Of a DNA stretch of 64,000 nt, positions 33,613 to 44,233 are shown piece after piece. This DNA is from Periplaneta americana. Its lineage: Eukaryota; Arthropoda; Insecta; Blattodea; Blattidae. Location: contig NC_091132.1 of assembly GCF_040183065.1 (NCBI RefSeq), forward strand, positions 163,795,102 through 163,859,101. The letters run 5' to 3'. Under the pieces are notes generated by a model. The model saw nothing but the letters and a program-made list of their open reading frames with translations. It did no database searches and was not told where the DNA came from. Within the stretch, counting starts at the first letter, position 1. Every line of letters starts with the position of its first letter. The position numbers and the translations under genes were made by a program.

Positions 33613-34052
33613 CAAATGCTAATGAATATATATTTTTTAAATTTTATTTGTAATCCCACAATTAGTGTCTCGGATGTTTAGTTTTCCAATAATAAAGTGT
33701 TAAACATGGATTTGAACTAGAATGTTGCCTCATCTATCACTCATTTGAATCACACAAGTAGGAACCAAGTGCCAATATCCATTTTTGCAATAAGCAATAT
33801 GGAACCAACTCCAATGTTGGCCTTCTACTCTGTGTGAGTCAAAAACTGATGCGAGCTGCACCACTGATCTGAAAGAGCATTTCAGAATGTTAATAATGCA
33901 ATCATTACTTTCGTAATAGTATTGATATAGAATTTTATTTGTAACGATTTGCTAAAACAGCTGTAGCTCAAAAGCTGTATTTTGGACTAGGTTCCATATT
34001 GCATAAGTGCATCCAATTGTAATTGTATTCTTAATATTGTAGTTGTAATCCC

Positions 34053-34107
34053 CTGGTAGAGGGAAAGAGAAGGCCTGATGGCCTTATCTCTACCAGGTTA
34101 AATAAAT
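34053..34107 (+). mobile_element. LINE 3' tail with GGCC hairpin, copy 2
   Basis: GAGAAGGCCTGATGGCCTTA flanked by CTGGTAGAG / CTCTACCAG forms a strong hairpin, and is followed by (AAAT)n. It is the plus-strand counterpart of 1604-1665. Confidence 0.55.
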
Positions 34108-34111
34108 AAAT

Positions 34112-34610
34112 AATATATATATATATATATGTATATATATATTTTTTTCAAAATTCATAATGAAGCGTGTCCCTCATAACTCATAAACTTGTTAATTTTT
34201 TCATGTTCTCTCTCTTTTATTTTATTGCTGAAACTTATGTTTACAATATCATGTCTTTTCAACTACATTCCGTAATAAATCATATTTTTTTTAATTTTGT
34301 GTTAGAAGAGAATACTGATATTTGACCACTTTTTAAATGAATTTATTTTGTTATCAGACAATCTATCAAAGATAGAGAAGTGACTTTGGATCATATTGTA
34401 GATATGACATGCATAAATGCACACAAAAAATTTCATCACAGAATGTTGGATAGTTTTTGAGTCATGTGGGAAACGCTTCATCACTGCACAGTGAACTGAA
34501 TTAAAAAAAAAAAAAAAGGAAAAATAGATAATTTTATTTAATCGTAAAAATATATATATTTTTTTCATATAGGAGAAGGCCACTGTTTTACACATACTAA
34601 TTTTCATTAT
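34112..34610. other. intron 4 of gene 2, AT-rich, no gene
   Basis: Contains an (AT)n run near 34112-34144 and several T runs. No recognisable feature otherwise. Confidence 0.5.
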
Positions 34611-34628
34611 TAACCAAGATATACAGTA

Positions 34629-35419
34629 TATGTTAGGAGAAAATCCACAAACAATTAGGGAAAACGCGGAAATTCTTGTTGAAGCAAGTAAAGCGATAGG
34701 GTTGGAAGTAAATCCCGAAAAGACTAAGTATATGATTATGTCTCGTGACCAGAATATTGTACGAAATGGAACTATTAAAAATTGGAGATTTATCCTTCGA
34801 AGAGGTGGAAACATTCAAATATCTTGGAGCAACAGTAACAAATCTAAATGACACTCGGGAGGAAATTAAACGCAGAATAAATATGGGAAATGCCTGTTAT
34901 TATTCGGTTGAGAAGCTTTTGTCATCTAGTCTTCTGTCAAAAAGTCTGAAAGTTAGAATTTATAAAACAGTTATATTACCGGTTGTTCTGTATGGTTGTG
35001 AAACTTGGACTCTCACTTTGAGAGAGGAACAGAGATTAAGGGTGTTTGAGAATAAGGTTCTTAGGAAAATATATGTGGCTAAGAGGGATGAAATTACAGG
35101 AGAATGGAGAAAGTTACACAACGCAGAGCTGCACGCATTGTATACTTCACCTGACATAATTAGGAACATAAAATCCAGACGTTTGAGATGGGCAGGACAT
35201 GTAGCACATATGGGCGAATCCAGAAATGCATATAGAGTGTTAGTTGGGAGGCCGGAGGGAAAAAGACCTTTGGGGAGGCCGAGACGTAGATGGGAAGATA
35301 ATATTAAAATGGATTTGAGGGAGGTAGGATATGATGATAGAGAATGGATTAATCTTGCTCAGGATAGGGACCGATGGCGGGCTTATGTGAGGGCGGCAAT
35401 GAACCTACGGGTTCCTTAA
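34629..35419 (+). pseudogene. LINE polyprotein C-terminus (one frameshift)
   Basis: The first frame gives a segment with A-I-G-L-E-V-N-P-E-K-T-K-Y-M-I-M, the second F-E-E-V-E-T-F-K-Y-L-G-A-T-V, V-V-L-Y-G-C-E-T-W-T-L and L-R-W-A-G-H-V-A-H-M to the natural stop after M-N-L-R-V-P. These are the conserved blocks after the YADD box of an insect LINE. One extra A in the AAAAATT run near 34775-34785 shifts the frame. Everything else is open, so the copy is young. The catalytic YADD box itself is missing by truncation. Confidence 0.88.
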
Positions 35420-35438
35420 AAGCCAGTAAGTAAGTAAG
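34629..35438 (+). mobile_element. 5'-truncated LINE insertion with 18-bp target duplication
   Basis: Flanked by TAACCAAGATATACAGTA at 34611-34628 and 35439-35456. The insert begins within the reverse transcriptase region and ends in a GTAA repeat tail (AGTAAGTAAGTAAG). The length of duplication, 5' truncation and simple tail are the marks of target-primed reverse transcription. It lies antisense to gene 2, in its intron 4. Confidence 0.92.
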
Positions 35439-35555
35439 TAACCAAGATATACAGTAATGTATGAAAGAAATATTGAATATTTCCAAAATATTACTGCTGT
35501 CAGCTTACCTAACCCCTTAAACCAACAACGAAGTAATCTCACATTCTTCACTCAC

Positions 35556-35638
35556 CTTCCAGTTATGACTTCATCCTCTTCTGCTGTTACTTCCACTTTG
35601 ACCTCTTCCTCCACTTTATTTAACTCATGTGGTTCCTC
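35556..35638 (-). CDS. zinc-finger gene 2, third coding exon (acidic)
   Basis: An 83-bp minus-strand exon bounded by TCTTTCCAG (AG at 35640-35639) and GGAAG/GTGAG (GT at 35555-35554). It encodes 27 residues beginning E-E-P-H-E-L-N-K-V-E-E-E-V-K-V-E and ends with AG, which joins C of the finger exon to make serine. The paralogous gene 1 exon at 63800-63882 is also 83 bp, in the same phase, with E-E-A-L-E-L-N-K-V-E-E-K-V-K-L-E. Its role is unknown; it is strongly acidic. A Penelope-like fragment ends only about 45 bp upstream of its acceptor. Confidence 0.85.
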
Positions 35639-35681
35639 CTGGAAAGATTATGTGAAACGACGGTATGGGATAAAAATAGGT

Positions 35682-35776
35682 ATATACCTTTGACAGACTA
35701 CTGTTCAGTAGTTCAGGAGACACTGAGGAAGACGTGACATCACGTCGAAATGGGCCGTCTGTCAAAGGTATATTTT
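35682..35776 (+). ncRNA. hammerhead-ribozyme-like motif 3 in a Penelope-like fragment
   Basis: Outer inverted repeats TATACCTTTGACAGAC (35683-35698) and their mirror (35757-35772) enclose CTGAGGA (35723-35729), one extra A, a perfect 6-bp stem GACGTG/CACGTC with loop ACAT, then GAAA (35747-35750), TGGGCC and GTC (35757-35759). GACA before the core can pair with TGTC after the GTC as stem I. It is antisense to gene 2. Confidence 0.65.
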
Positions 35777-36280
35777 AACACTTTTTAACGTATGACTAAG
35801 TAATTTTATGTTTTTAACTAACAAAGTGTTAACGTGAACTTTAATAAATGGATAAAAATAGTTGAAGGATCAATGGGAGGTAGTTTAAATGCTGCAGATT
35901 TGATTTTAAATCTTACTTAACATAGTAAACAAATTAATATTTTAGGTGTAAAATGCAAATTAATTTAAAAAACACAAAACCAAGGTATTATACCATTTTC
36001 TAATAAATATGCCATTCTTCAACAATAACCACATAAGCAATATATTAGTTAGGAGAGTAAATAAAAATTACACTCGAAACTTTTTCTAAACTTATGGTCA
36101 TAGTTGAGTAGAATTGTGGAAGAAGTTGACAAACAATGAAATTGTTAGAGTAAAATTGATAATGAAAAATTTCTGGTAACGTAGTTTGGAAGAATTTAAG
36201 ATATTTCTGGATTTCTAGCAAGCTTCTTCGTCGTCTCCTTCTCCTTCTTCCATTCAAATATGAGGCCCTATGGGGTGTTA
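35777..36280. other. intron 3 of gene 2, unassigned
   Basis: No recognised feature; short frames lack motifs. Confidence 0.4.
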
Positions 36281-36488
36281 TTATTTTTATTTTAGTACGT
36301 TATTTTGCGACACTTTATCAACATCTTAGTTTATTTAGCGTCTGAATGAGATGAAGGTGATAATGCAGGTGAAATGGGTCCAGCACCGAAATTTACCCAG
36401 CATTTGCTCATATTGGGTTGAGGGAAAACCCCGAAAAACTTCAACCAGGTAACTTGCCCCGACCGGGAATCGAACCTGGTTCGCGGTT
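36281..36488 (-). mobile_element. SINE family B, copy 5 (head truncated)
   Basis: Minus-strand tail and body with the B-box region GGTTCGATTCCCGG; it stops before the A box. Confidence 0.85.
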
Positions 36489-36836
36489 AATATAGCTCAA
36501 AATAATTTGAAAATCAAGAGGCTACAGTCTCTCAGTTTAAACAGGCAATGGAAGATATTATCTCATATCTAAATATTCAGGTAGACTCTCCCGCCTACTA
36601 CTAAGTTGACTTACTTTACTTAATGCTATTAACTGCTTAGTTTTCCAGAGTTTAGTTTGATGTTATTGTTTCCAATCCAGTCTCTTGATTTACTGCAGGG
36701 GATTGGACAGGATCACATGATTAAATTATCCTTCCCATGTAACAGTCAATGTGAGGTTACTATTGCAAGGAGAAGATGAATGGCAAAGGAATGCTGCAGT
36801 ACTTCTTGTGAAATGTATCGTTCATGCTTATTTATC
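36489..36836. other. intron 3 of gene 2, unassigned
   Basis: Nothing recognised between the SINE and the left end of the 5-kb transposon. Confidence 0.4.
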
Positions 36837-37014
36837 AACAATTGAGGCGCTGACATGGGAAAGGTAGTAACTGCCAAAAACAAAATTTTTCAGGGGAAGC
36901 AAATAACAAATTTATGAACACTTTCTCACATACATTATTACAGAAATTGCTTCAAATGAAAGGCATACACTCATGTTTGTGTTACATATGAAATTTGAAA
37001 AGTCTGGCACAGAT

Positions 37015-37884
37015 TTATCTGTGAAATACTATTTTCTGAAAATACAACATTGAAATCACTCCTTTGCCAAACTGAGAATTAACGTTATTTATACATTTTG
37101 CACAAATTTTTCGGTAAAATGCGTGATACTTTTCATCGAGGAAGTCTAACATAGATAACAAGTCTCTCTTTTTGGCATCAGGGACGACTGGTCTTCTTTG
37201 AAGGCGTTGCACGCACTGCAAGTTAGTGATTGACGTTAATGACTGTCTTTTCTTAAAAATCCTGTGCTCTGTCCGCATTTCAAGGTCATTAAATAACTGT
37301 CTTGTTTCTATTAGAGGAAAATCAGCTCTTGAGAGTCTAATCCAGCTGAGGGTGCTGATTTTGATAGGAGTTGTATTCAAAAACTTGTCACATTCTGCAG
37401 AAAAGTCGAAGAAATCCTCATCCTTCATCATTATTACATTATTAGGCGTTACATCTTTCGCACTTCGAATCATTTCTGCTACCTCTTCTGGAACCATGGT
37501 CTTGCATCTTTTTTTCTTTTCTCTATGATGCCAAATTCCCTATCACATGGCATGTAGGAATGTCCTGAAACCAGGAATTTCAAGTCCACTGAATCAAATT
37601 GTTTCTTGGCAGTAATGTAAATCAGGACCATTGGAATCATCCGATTCTTATTCTGCCCTGCACAGTTATCAGCCCATATTTGTACATTTCGTTTGATGGT
37701 GGTGAAAGATGAGAGCACTTTTAGGACAGAAGATGCGACCTCATTTCCAACACGACCGGCAATGGACTCATGCCACAAGCACATAAAACTTTGTCCTATG
37801 TCACCAACATACAGGCACAGATTGTAATTTGATAGCTGCCTGCTATAAAACGTATTTGAATGATTTAAGTGGGGCTCCATGTCC
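37015..37884 (-). pseudogene. putative transposase, C-terminal half
   Basis: Continuation beyond the LTR insertion. The frame carries H-S-N-T-F-Y-S-R-Q-L-S-N-Y-N-L-C-L-Y, then W-A-D-N-C-A-G-Q-N-K-N-R and F-L-V-S-G-H-S-Y-M-P-C-D-R-E-F-G-I-I-E-K. The aspartates of A-D-N and C-D-R plus downstream acids could form a DDE/D-type site; this is inference. A one-base shift in an A run at about 37505-37511 separates this from the C-terminal frame (37015-37497), which starts V-P-E-E-V-A-E-M-I and ends near the transposon's left end. Length fits a protein of roughly 600 residues. Confidence 0.72.
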
Positions 37885-37888
37885 ATGC

Positions 37889-39218
37889 TGAGCCGTGCCC
37901 GCCATCGTAGCCATTCACCTAGTACGTCACTTCGTCCGTCAGAGTGCTCTCAGACATCATATTATAGATAGCGCTACGAATCCTTTCATTTTCTTATCCA
38001 AATTATCCTATGGGCCGGTTGATTACGTCTCACGAGGGGAGAGGGAAAGTGAGTTTACTTGGTCACGTGCAGTCATATCTTACGACACTCAGAGGTTGAA
38101 GTTGATAGAGATAACATCACTTGGGACTCGGACGCTGTAGAGATAACATCACTCGGGACTTGGACGTCGTAGAGATAACATCACTTAGGAGTTGGAAGCC
38201 ATATGGGTAATATTACTTGGGAGTTGCAGCCCCCATCGATAGTTTCATTCAGGCAATTGACGTGCACCCGCGAAATGGAGCTCGAACTGTTTTCTATTCT
38301 CGTAACTTAAGTTTATCGTGATAGATTGTTCGAGAATAGTGTGTCATTATATTTCTTTTGAGTATTTACGGATTACATGGAACTTTGTTTCAGATGTACA
38401 TCTTGTGATTTAGCATGCTTACAACTTGTGTCAGAGTTGTAATCAGTGGAGTAGGTAAATTTGCGTCGTGATATTTTTATTTTCGATTGTATGTGTTTGA
38501 GAGATTGTGGTGGATCGTACTTTGAAAAATCGCTTGCTAGTGATACGTCTTGGGGTCAAGTAATTGTGATTACGTGGAATAATATATAATGTGATATATA
38601 TGAGGTATATTGTATTGGGGATTACGTGATGAAGTATAAGTTGATATGTGAGGTTTGACAATTAGGGATTACGTGATGAGATATGTTTGATATGTGAGGT
38701 TTTGATGTTCCAAGACGGTTTGTGTGATAGCGCAGCGATTACGATCTTCGGGTTACGTCCTATTTGACGCTGTAATGAACTAGAATAGTATGGGCCTCAT
38801 TTTATTGTTCTAGTATTTTCCCTACTCCATTTTGATTATTATTGGTTCCCACGCCACTATTCAGGAATCGAGTGCATTGAGTTTCTGTTGCTATTCAAAC
38901 GATCATTGAGATTTGAAATTATCGTCGGTTACTTATTATATGCCGTATCTCTCTCTCTCTCTTGGGCATTGTTAATTGTAAAGTACAGAGATTCTTGTTA
39001 CTGCTATCTGCACAGTTTATGTGAGACGTATGTGGAATTGGTAATATATAGTGATCAGTCATGTGATGCTTCGTACTGGGTAAAGTTTTTGTGTTATTGA
39101 GTTTATGTGTACGTTGAGTTTGGTTAGTCAGATTGTATGGTATCTGTAATTGAATGGGCCATGTATTGAGTTAGTATACTGACTGGGCGTTTGTGTTGAG
39201 CTTTATATCTAGTTGGAT

Positions 39219-39295
<77 letters not shown>

Positions 39296-39677
39296 CAGAG
39301 AGTGTTTTAATGACTAGATGATTAATAGGTCAGTTATTGATTATTGAGAGATGGGCATATTAGATTGTATTATGACCTATAAGTATGTTTGCCCAGTCTA
39401 GTTAAACTTTCACGATTCAGATATCGTTTTGTACTTGTTCAGATTAGCTTGTGATATTTTCATTCCCTTATTTCATACTTATTTGTTATTTCATTTATCA
39501 TTAATGTATATTGTTATCCATTATTGTTAATTATATCTGTTATACAAATTCACACTATTTATTTCTAAAAGTCTTCCACTGCGCACATCTAATCTTCCAA
39601 TGTACCATCCACCTGGCGATAACAGCCACTATAAGAAATGTAGAGGAGTGGATGATCGTACACCTCGTACCTCCTCA
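37889..39677. mobile_element. solo-LTR-like insertion (1789 bp)
   Basis: Starts TGAGCCGTGCC and ends ACCTCCTCA, so it has the TG...CA ends of a long terminal repeat. A 4-bp duplication ATGC flanks it (37885-37888, 39678-39681). Removing it restores the transposase reading T-M-S-M-D-M-E-P. It has no coding frame. It contains three tandem copies of an AGAGATAACATCACTT phrase at about 40-bp spacing (38108-38180) and a (CA)n(TA)n run. A 4-bp duplication fits Gypsy-type elements best. No internal retrovirus-like genes are present. Confidence 0.65.
39229..39291. repeat. (CA)n(TA)n microsatellite
   Basis: About 14 bp of CA followed by about 50 bp of TA dinucleotides, inside the solo-LTR-like insertion. 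Confidence 0.95.
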
Positions 39678-39681
39678 ATGC

Positions 39682-40580
39682 TCATTGTACATGTTGTACT
39701 AGAGGGCATACATGACATCCTGTTATCACAGTTGAGAGTAGTTGTTGCTTTTTCTGTTTTTCTCAGATGCAATTCTTTCTTAGCAATAATGCGCAATTTG
39801 TTGACTCCAACTGTGCAGTTTACCTGATTTTTCAGTCAGTCACATGTTGTGCATGTGTCAGCACGAGATCGATGAAATGATAACTCAGGAAACTCTCGCT
39901 TAAACACTCTCCTGTAGAATCGATGATCAATATTACTGTCAGGGTGCAATATTTTGAATGCCCGGTACATTCTATGAATATTGAGATCCGGGCTGAGGTA
40001 ACATTTTGTAGCTTTATGCCGCGAATAGTGACTTTCTTCTATGGGAAACGACATTATATGAGACTTGATAAGTTCTTTATCTACCTCGGTATATTTTTTC
40101 TTGTGAACGTGTGAATTGGTATTTTTACCCCGGTGATCTTCAAATATTTTCGCTCCCACCTTCTTCTTCTGTGTTAAAGTATAAACACGTTTGTCTGATA
40201 ACCCCAACATGTTTTTAAAAGATCTCCTGCATACTTGCACATGCCCATTGTCGGTGGGTAAACTATAAGTGACAGAAACCTGCCTCCTACTTGATGATGG
40301 ATCATCATATTTTCCACCACGCCTTCTCTGAATATTCACAATGTTAATGAGACCCATCAGAAAGGTACCTTGCACATCAGCTGTCTGTTTCCAAAAATCT
40401 GTGTGAAGTTTTCTTATAGCCTCTTCAGTGAATTCACGACACTTATAACGGCACTTACATGTCGCCTGGAAAAAGATTTTGTTTGGTTTATAAACGAGTT
40501 GGGTTCAACACACAAGAAACAGTAAAGCAAGAATCAGTAATTCAACTTACCATTCTAAATGGAAGGGGCTTTGGAGGCAT
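39682..40580 (-). pseudogene. putative transposase, N-terminal exons
   Basis: The first exon is 40580-40551 (M-P-P-K-P-L-P-F-R-M) with donor ATG/GTAAGT. The second opens at 40465 after CTTTTTCCAG and starts A-T-C-K-C-R-Y-K-C-R-E-F. It then runs open for about 210 residues with V-Q-V-C-R-R-S-F, H-Y-S-R-H-K-A-T-K-C-Y-L and a C-T-T-C-D motif, where TGA follows (probably from CGA). Sequence after the stop still reads K-E-L-H-L-R-K-T-E-K-A before the LTR insertion. I recall the family from many arthropod genomes as uncharacterised proteins (a DUF7869-type annotation, from memory). The cysteine pairs suggest an N-terminal zinc-binding region. Confidence 0.75.
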
Positions 40581-40841
40581 ATTGCCTTATAAACACAGAT
40601 CTGTATCACAATAATCAAAATAAACATTAAGCATACGGTACTTGCTACCAACACGTCTATACCTTGACCAAAACTACTTCCGACTTGACAGTTTACAGAG
40701 AAGGGGCAGCAGTGTTGTCATGTTGCCCATCTTTCGTGTAAGCGAGCGCGCCGATAGACTGCAGTAATGAACGGCTAACATGAACACATACATTTCTAAC
40801 CAATTTGTTGAACACTAGGCATTAAAATTTATGTACATTAT

Positions 40842-40868
40842 TGTTATTATTATTATTATTATTATTGC

Positions 40869-40917
<49 letters not shown>
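40842..40917. repeat. (ATT)n and (TAG)n compound microsatellite
   Basis: ATT triplets change to TAG triplets at 40867-40870. An imperfect duplication follows at about 100-bp spacing (GTATTCTTCAATGTAAT at 40921 and 41022). Confidence 0.9.
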
Positions 40918-41901
40918 CCTGTATTCTTCAATGTAATACCGTTAGAAAAGTGTCGAAAGGACTGTAAACCGTAAAAACAGATTTAAATTTAATACGAAGC
41001 CTCTACTTTTATGAGTGTCGGTATTCTTCAATGTAATGCTGTTAGAAAGACGTTGAAAAAATGGTAAACTAAAAAATATTTATGATTAAAAATCTGCACG
41101 GTCTTTTTCTTTTTCAATATCGATAACAGTGCTCTTATTAATTTTAACACAAGCAGCAGTTCTCATTACGACTTGCGCCAAAGGTAAAAGAGGCCCACCA
41201 TTATCTTTTTCCGTCTCACGCTTGACTCTTTAACGGGACACCTTGTACAATATTCTTTGTTCTCCGCCTGCCTTTCCTTCCTTCCGACATTGCACAAGTC
41301 ACCTGTTTAGAAACTCTCGCAGAAACTGGAAAACGTACACTAGCCACACACTCCGCCAGTGACAACGAAGATAATATGTGTAATATAATTTAAACACAAT
41401 AATTATCGATACACTAAAACAATAATACAACTAAATAATATTTTTAAATCACACAAAGCACGCGTTAACCAGCCAACTCAGTCATTCCGGGCACCGCAAG
41501 TGCATTCACAGCTAGGCCGTGGTATTCACGTGCAGCTTGTAAACATAGACACGGCAACACCATCCCGTTACCATGGTTACGCGTCTCTCGTGATTGGTTG
41601 ATTTGAATGGTTGCCATGGTAACATGCTAAAGGCGCCATTTGTCAGGTCGGAAGTTGTTTTCGACAGACCATAGACACACTCTGATGTTGTAAAAGGAGT
41701 TACTACCGTCTCCGAGCCAACAGCTGTGCACATACAACTTACAACATCTAGTGACTACGTTTCCAACTTCGTTTCATTACATACGGACATACTATCTTCT
41801 CTGTGCCATTGGCATGGCCATTTACTACCTTCTCAATGAAAAACCTAAAAATTCGAATTTTTGGCAGTTACGACCTTTCCCATGTCAATGCCTCAATTGT
41901 T

Positions 41902-42327
41902 CCCAAGAAATAAACGTCAGTCATGTGGAATATAGCTATCAAAGGAATTTAGAAAGAAGAATTACAACTTCATTGACTACATTTCCTACACCAGACAAAA
42001 GTCACAAGTTTGCTCACCTAAACCCTGGAATAATTCAGATGTAACTGAGGCTAACTCCCTCTTTACGGTAGGCTGGTAATTAAATTTGTAGTGGACGTGG
42101 TAAATATTATTAGCGGAAATTAAAACAGATATGATTTAGTGATTCAGAATCACAGCCTCTACCAGAAAGATCTGGCGGAGAAAATTCACGAAGGAATATA
42201 GGTTATTGGAATAAACAGCATGATAGCAACAATCGTATCCCCTGCTCACCTGAATGCAGCTGACATATCAGCCAGTAAATAACAGAGAGAAAACTATCGA
42301 CCAACACACTACATAAACTGCACTCAC
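41902..42327. other. intron 3 of gene 2, unassigned
   Basis: No feature recognised between the transposon end and the donor site of exon 42328-42465. Confidence 0.4.
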
Positions 42328-42465
42328 CTTAATTTCACTTTTCACGATGGCAAAGTCAAATGGCACAGAAGTTTCCTCAAATGTCACCTCTGATTTCAGA
42401 TCATAGCTATGGTCCATACATTCCGTCTTTATTTTGGTCATGTGCAGATCTAATGAATTTCCTTC
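42328..42465 (-). CDS. zinc-finger gene 2, second coding exon (acidic spacer)
   Basis: A 138-bp, 46-codon, phase-0 exon on the minus strand with acceptor TATTTTGCAG (AG at 42467-42466) and donor ATTAAG/GTGAGTG (GT at 42327-42326). It begins E-G-N-S-L-D-L-H-M-T-K-I-K-T-E-C and contains D-L-K-S-E-V-T-F-E-E. It follows M-D-V...L-S-Q of exon 50580-50677 in frame and precedes E-E-P-H of exon 35556-35638 in frame. The gene 3 exon at 2746-2883 is its counterpart. It probably forms an acidic linker; no domain is recognised. Confidence 0.85.
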
Positions 42466-42589
42466 CTGCAAAATAATTATGAAATATACGAGATGCAGAT
42501 CTTCACGGAAAAACAGTGAATATTTTTAACGTCTCTCCAAGCTGATGTCAACAAACGCACTTCCATACATTCCACAGTCAATAGTCAAA

Positions 42590-44105
42590 TAATTTGTACA
42601 AATTGCGTGTAAAGCAGCATGAAAAAGAATAACTGTCTTCTATAAATAATTTCTACGAATTGCGTTGTAACACAGAATGTAAAAGAATAACTCTCTTCTA
42701 TAAATAAGTTGTATGAATTGCTTGTAACGCAGCATGCAAGAGAATAACTCTCTTCTATAAATTACTTGTACGAATTTCGTTGTAATGCAGCATGCAAAAG
42801 AATAACTCTCTCTGCTATAATTCACTTGTACGAATTCTATAAATTCTTAAATAAATAATTTGTACGAATTGCGTTGTAACGCAGCATGCAAAAGAATAAC
42901 TCTCTTCTATAAATTATGTGTACGAATTGCGTTGTAACACAGCATGTAAAAGAATAACTCTCTTTTATAAATAATTTGTACGAATTGCGTTGTAACGCAG
43001 CATGCAAAAGAATAACTCTCTTCTATAAATTATGTGTACGAATTGCGTTGTAACACAGCATGTAAAAGAATAACTCTCTTCTATAAATAATTTGTACGAA
43101 TTGCGTTGTAACGCAGCATGCAAAAGAATAACTCTCTTCTATAAATTATGTGTACGAATTGCGTTGTAACGCAGTAAGTAAAAGAATAACACTCTTCTAT
43201 AAATAATTTGTACGAATTGCGTTGTAAAGCAGCATGAAAAGAATAACTATCTTCTATAAATAATTTGTATTAATTGCGTTGTAACGCAGCATGCAAAAGA
43301 ATAACTCCCTTCTATAAATAATTTGAACGAATTGCGTTGTAACGCAGCATGCAAAAGAATAACTCTCTTCTATAAATTATGTGCACGAATTGCGTTGTAA
43401 CACAGCATGTAAAAGAATAACTCTCTTCTATAAATCATTTGTATTAATTGCGTTGTAACGCAGCATGCAAAAGAATAACTCTCTTCTATAAATAATTCGT
43501 ACGAATTGCGTTGTAACGCAGCATGTAAAAGAATAACTCTCTACTATCAATAATTTCTACGAATTGCGTTGTAACGCAGTATGCAAAAGAATAACTCTCT
43601 TCTATAAATCATTTGTACGAATTGCGTTATAACGCAGCATGCAGAAGAATAACTCTCTACTATAAATCATTTGTACGAATTGCGTTGTAACGCAGCATGC
43701 AAAAGAATAATTCTCTTCTATAAATAATTTGTACGAATTGCGTTGTAACGCAGCATGCAAAAGAATAACTCTCTTCTATAAATAACTTGTACGAACTGCG
43801 TTGTAACGCAGCATGCAAAAGAATAACTCTCTTCTATAAATAATTTGTACGAATTTCGTCGTAATGCAGCATGCAAAAGAATAACTCTCTTCTATAAATA
43901 ATTGATACGAATTGCGTCGTGACCTAGCATGTAAAAGAATAATTGTCTTCTATAATAATTTGTATGAATTTGGTTATAACGCAGTATGCAAAAGTATACC
44001 GGTAACTCTCTTCTGTAATTTGTGGGAACTGCGTCGTAACGTAGCATGTAAAATAATAACTCTCTTCTGCATGAATTGCATGTAACGCAGCACTGAAAAG
44101 TAAAC
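42590..44105. repeat. 58-bp tandem array
   Basis: About 25 copies of a 58-bp unit centred on GAATTGCGTTGTAACGCAGC, then ATGCAAAAGAATAACTCTCT and TCTATAAATAATTTGTAC. GCGTTGTAACGC is a small inverted repeat in every unit, so each can form a hairpin. Copies at both edges are more diverged. The array fills most of the proximal part of intron 2 of gene 2. Confidence 0.95.
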
Positions 44106-44233
44106 TTGTTTTGTAATATGATATTGTTATGTTCAAATACCTACATGTTTATTTATTGTTATATTTCCTCATACAAATAAATTTAGTTTCTGAAAGACCA
44201 TTACGTTACTATAAAAATGTATAACGAGAAATA

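Larger units (their letters stand above)
32341..34027. mobile_element. 1.7-kb inverted-repeat element with GGAACCAAC motifs
   Basis: The ends share about 35 bp in inverted orientation (ATGCACTTATGCAATATGGA). Inside the left half GAACCAACTCC or GAACCAACCAC recurs four times at roughly 60-70 bp spacing, and again at the right. A family B SINE and a SINE palindrome are inserted, leaving about 0.9 kb. No coding potential and no clear target duplication. Confidence 0.55.
36837..41901 (-). mobile_element. 5.1-kb DNA transposon of unrecognised superfamily
   Basis: Ends carry an inverted repeat of about 44 bp with few mismatches: after the palindromic CAATTG, left AGGCGCTGACATGGGAAAGG and right (reversed) AGGCATTGACATGGGAAAGG. 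CAATTG could be either the start of the repeat or a palindromic 6-bp target duplication. The minus-strand gene inside has an intron and encodes a protein with transposase-like motifs. A 1789-bp solo-LTR-like insertion (37889-39677) divides it, so the element itself is about 3.3 kb. It lies in intron 3 of gene 2 in the same orientation. A stop and one frameshift make this copy inactive. Confidence 0.82.

Noticed and set aside
34302-34814. A 170-codon membrane-like minus-strand protein
   Set aside because: Hydrophobic residues come from AT-rich sequence, and its right third is the antisense of the LINE insertion.
39511-39827. Short plus-strand genes near 39.6 kb
   Set aside because: They overlap the antisense of the transposase pseudogene and the end of the solo-LTR-like insertion.
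42590-44105. A CRISPR-like array
   Set aside because: Units follow each other without unique spacers, the sequence is eukaryotic, and there are no associated genes.
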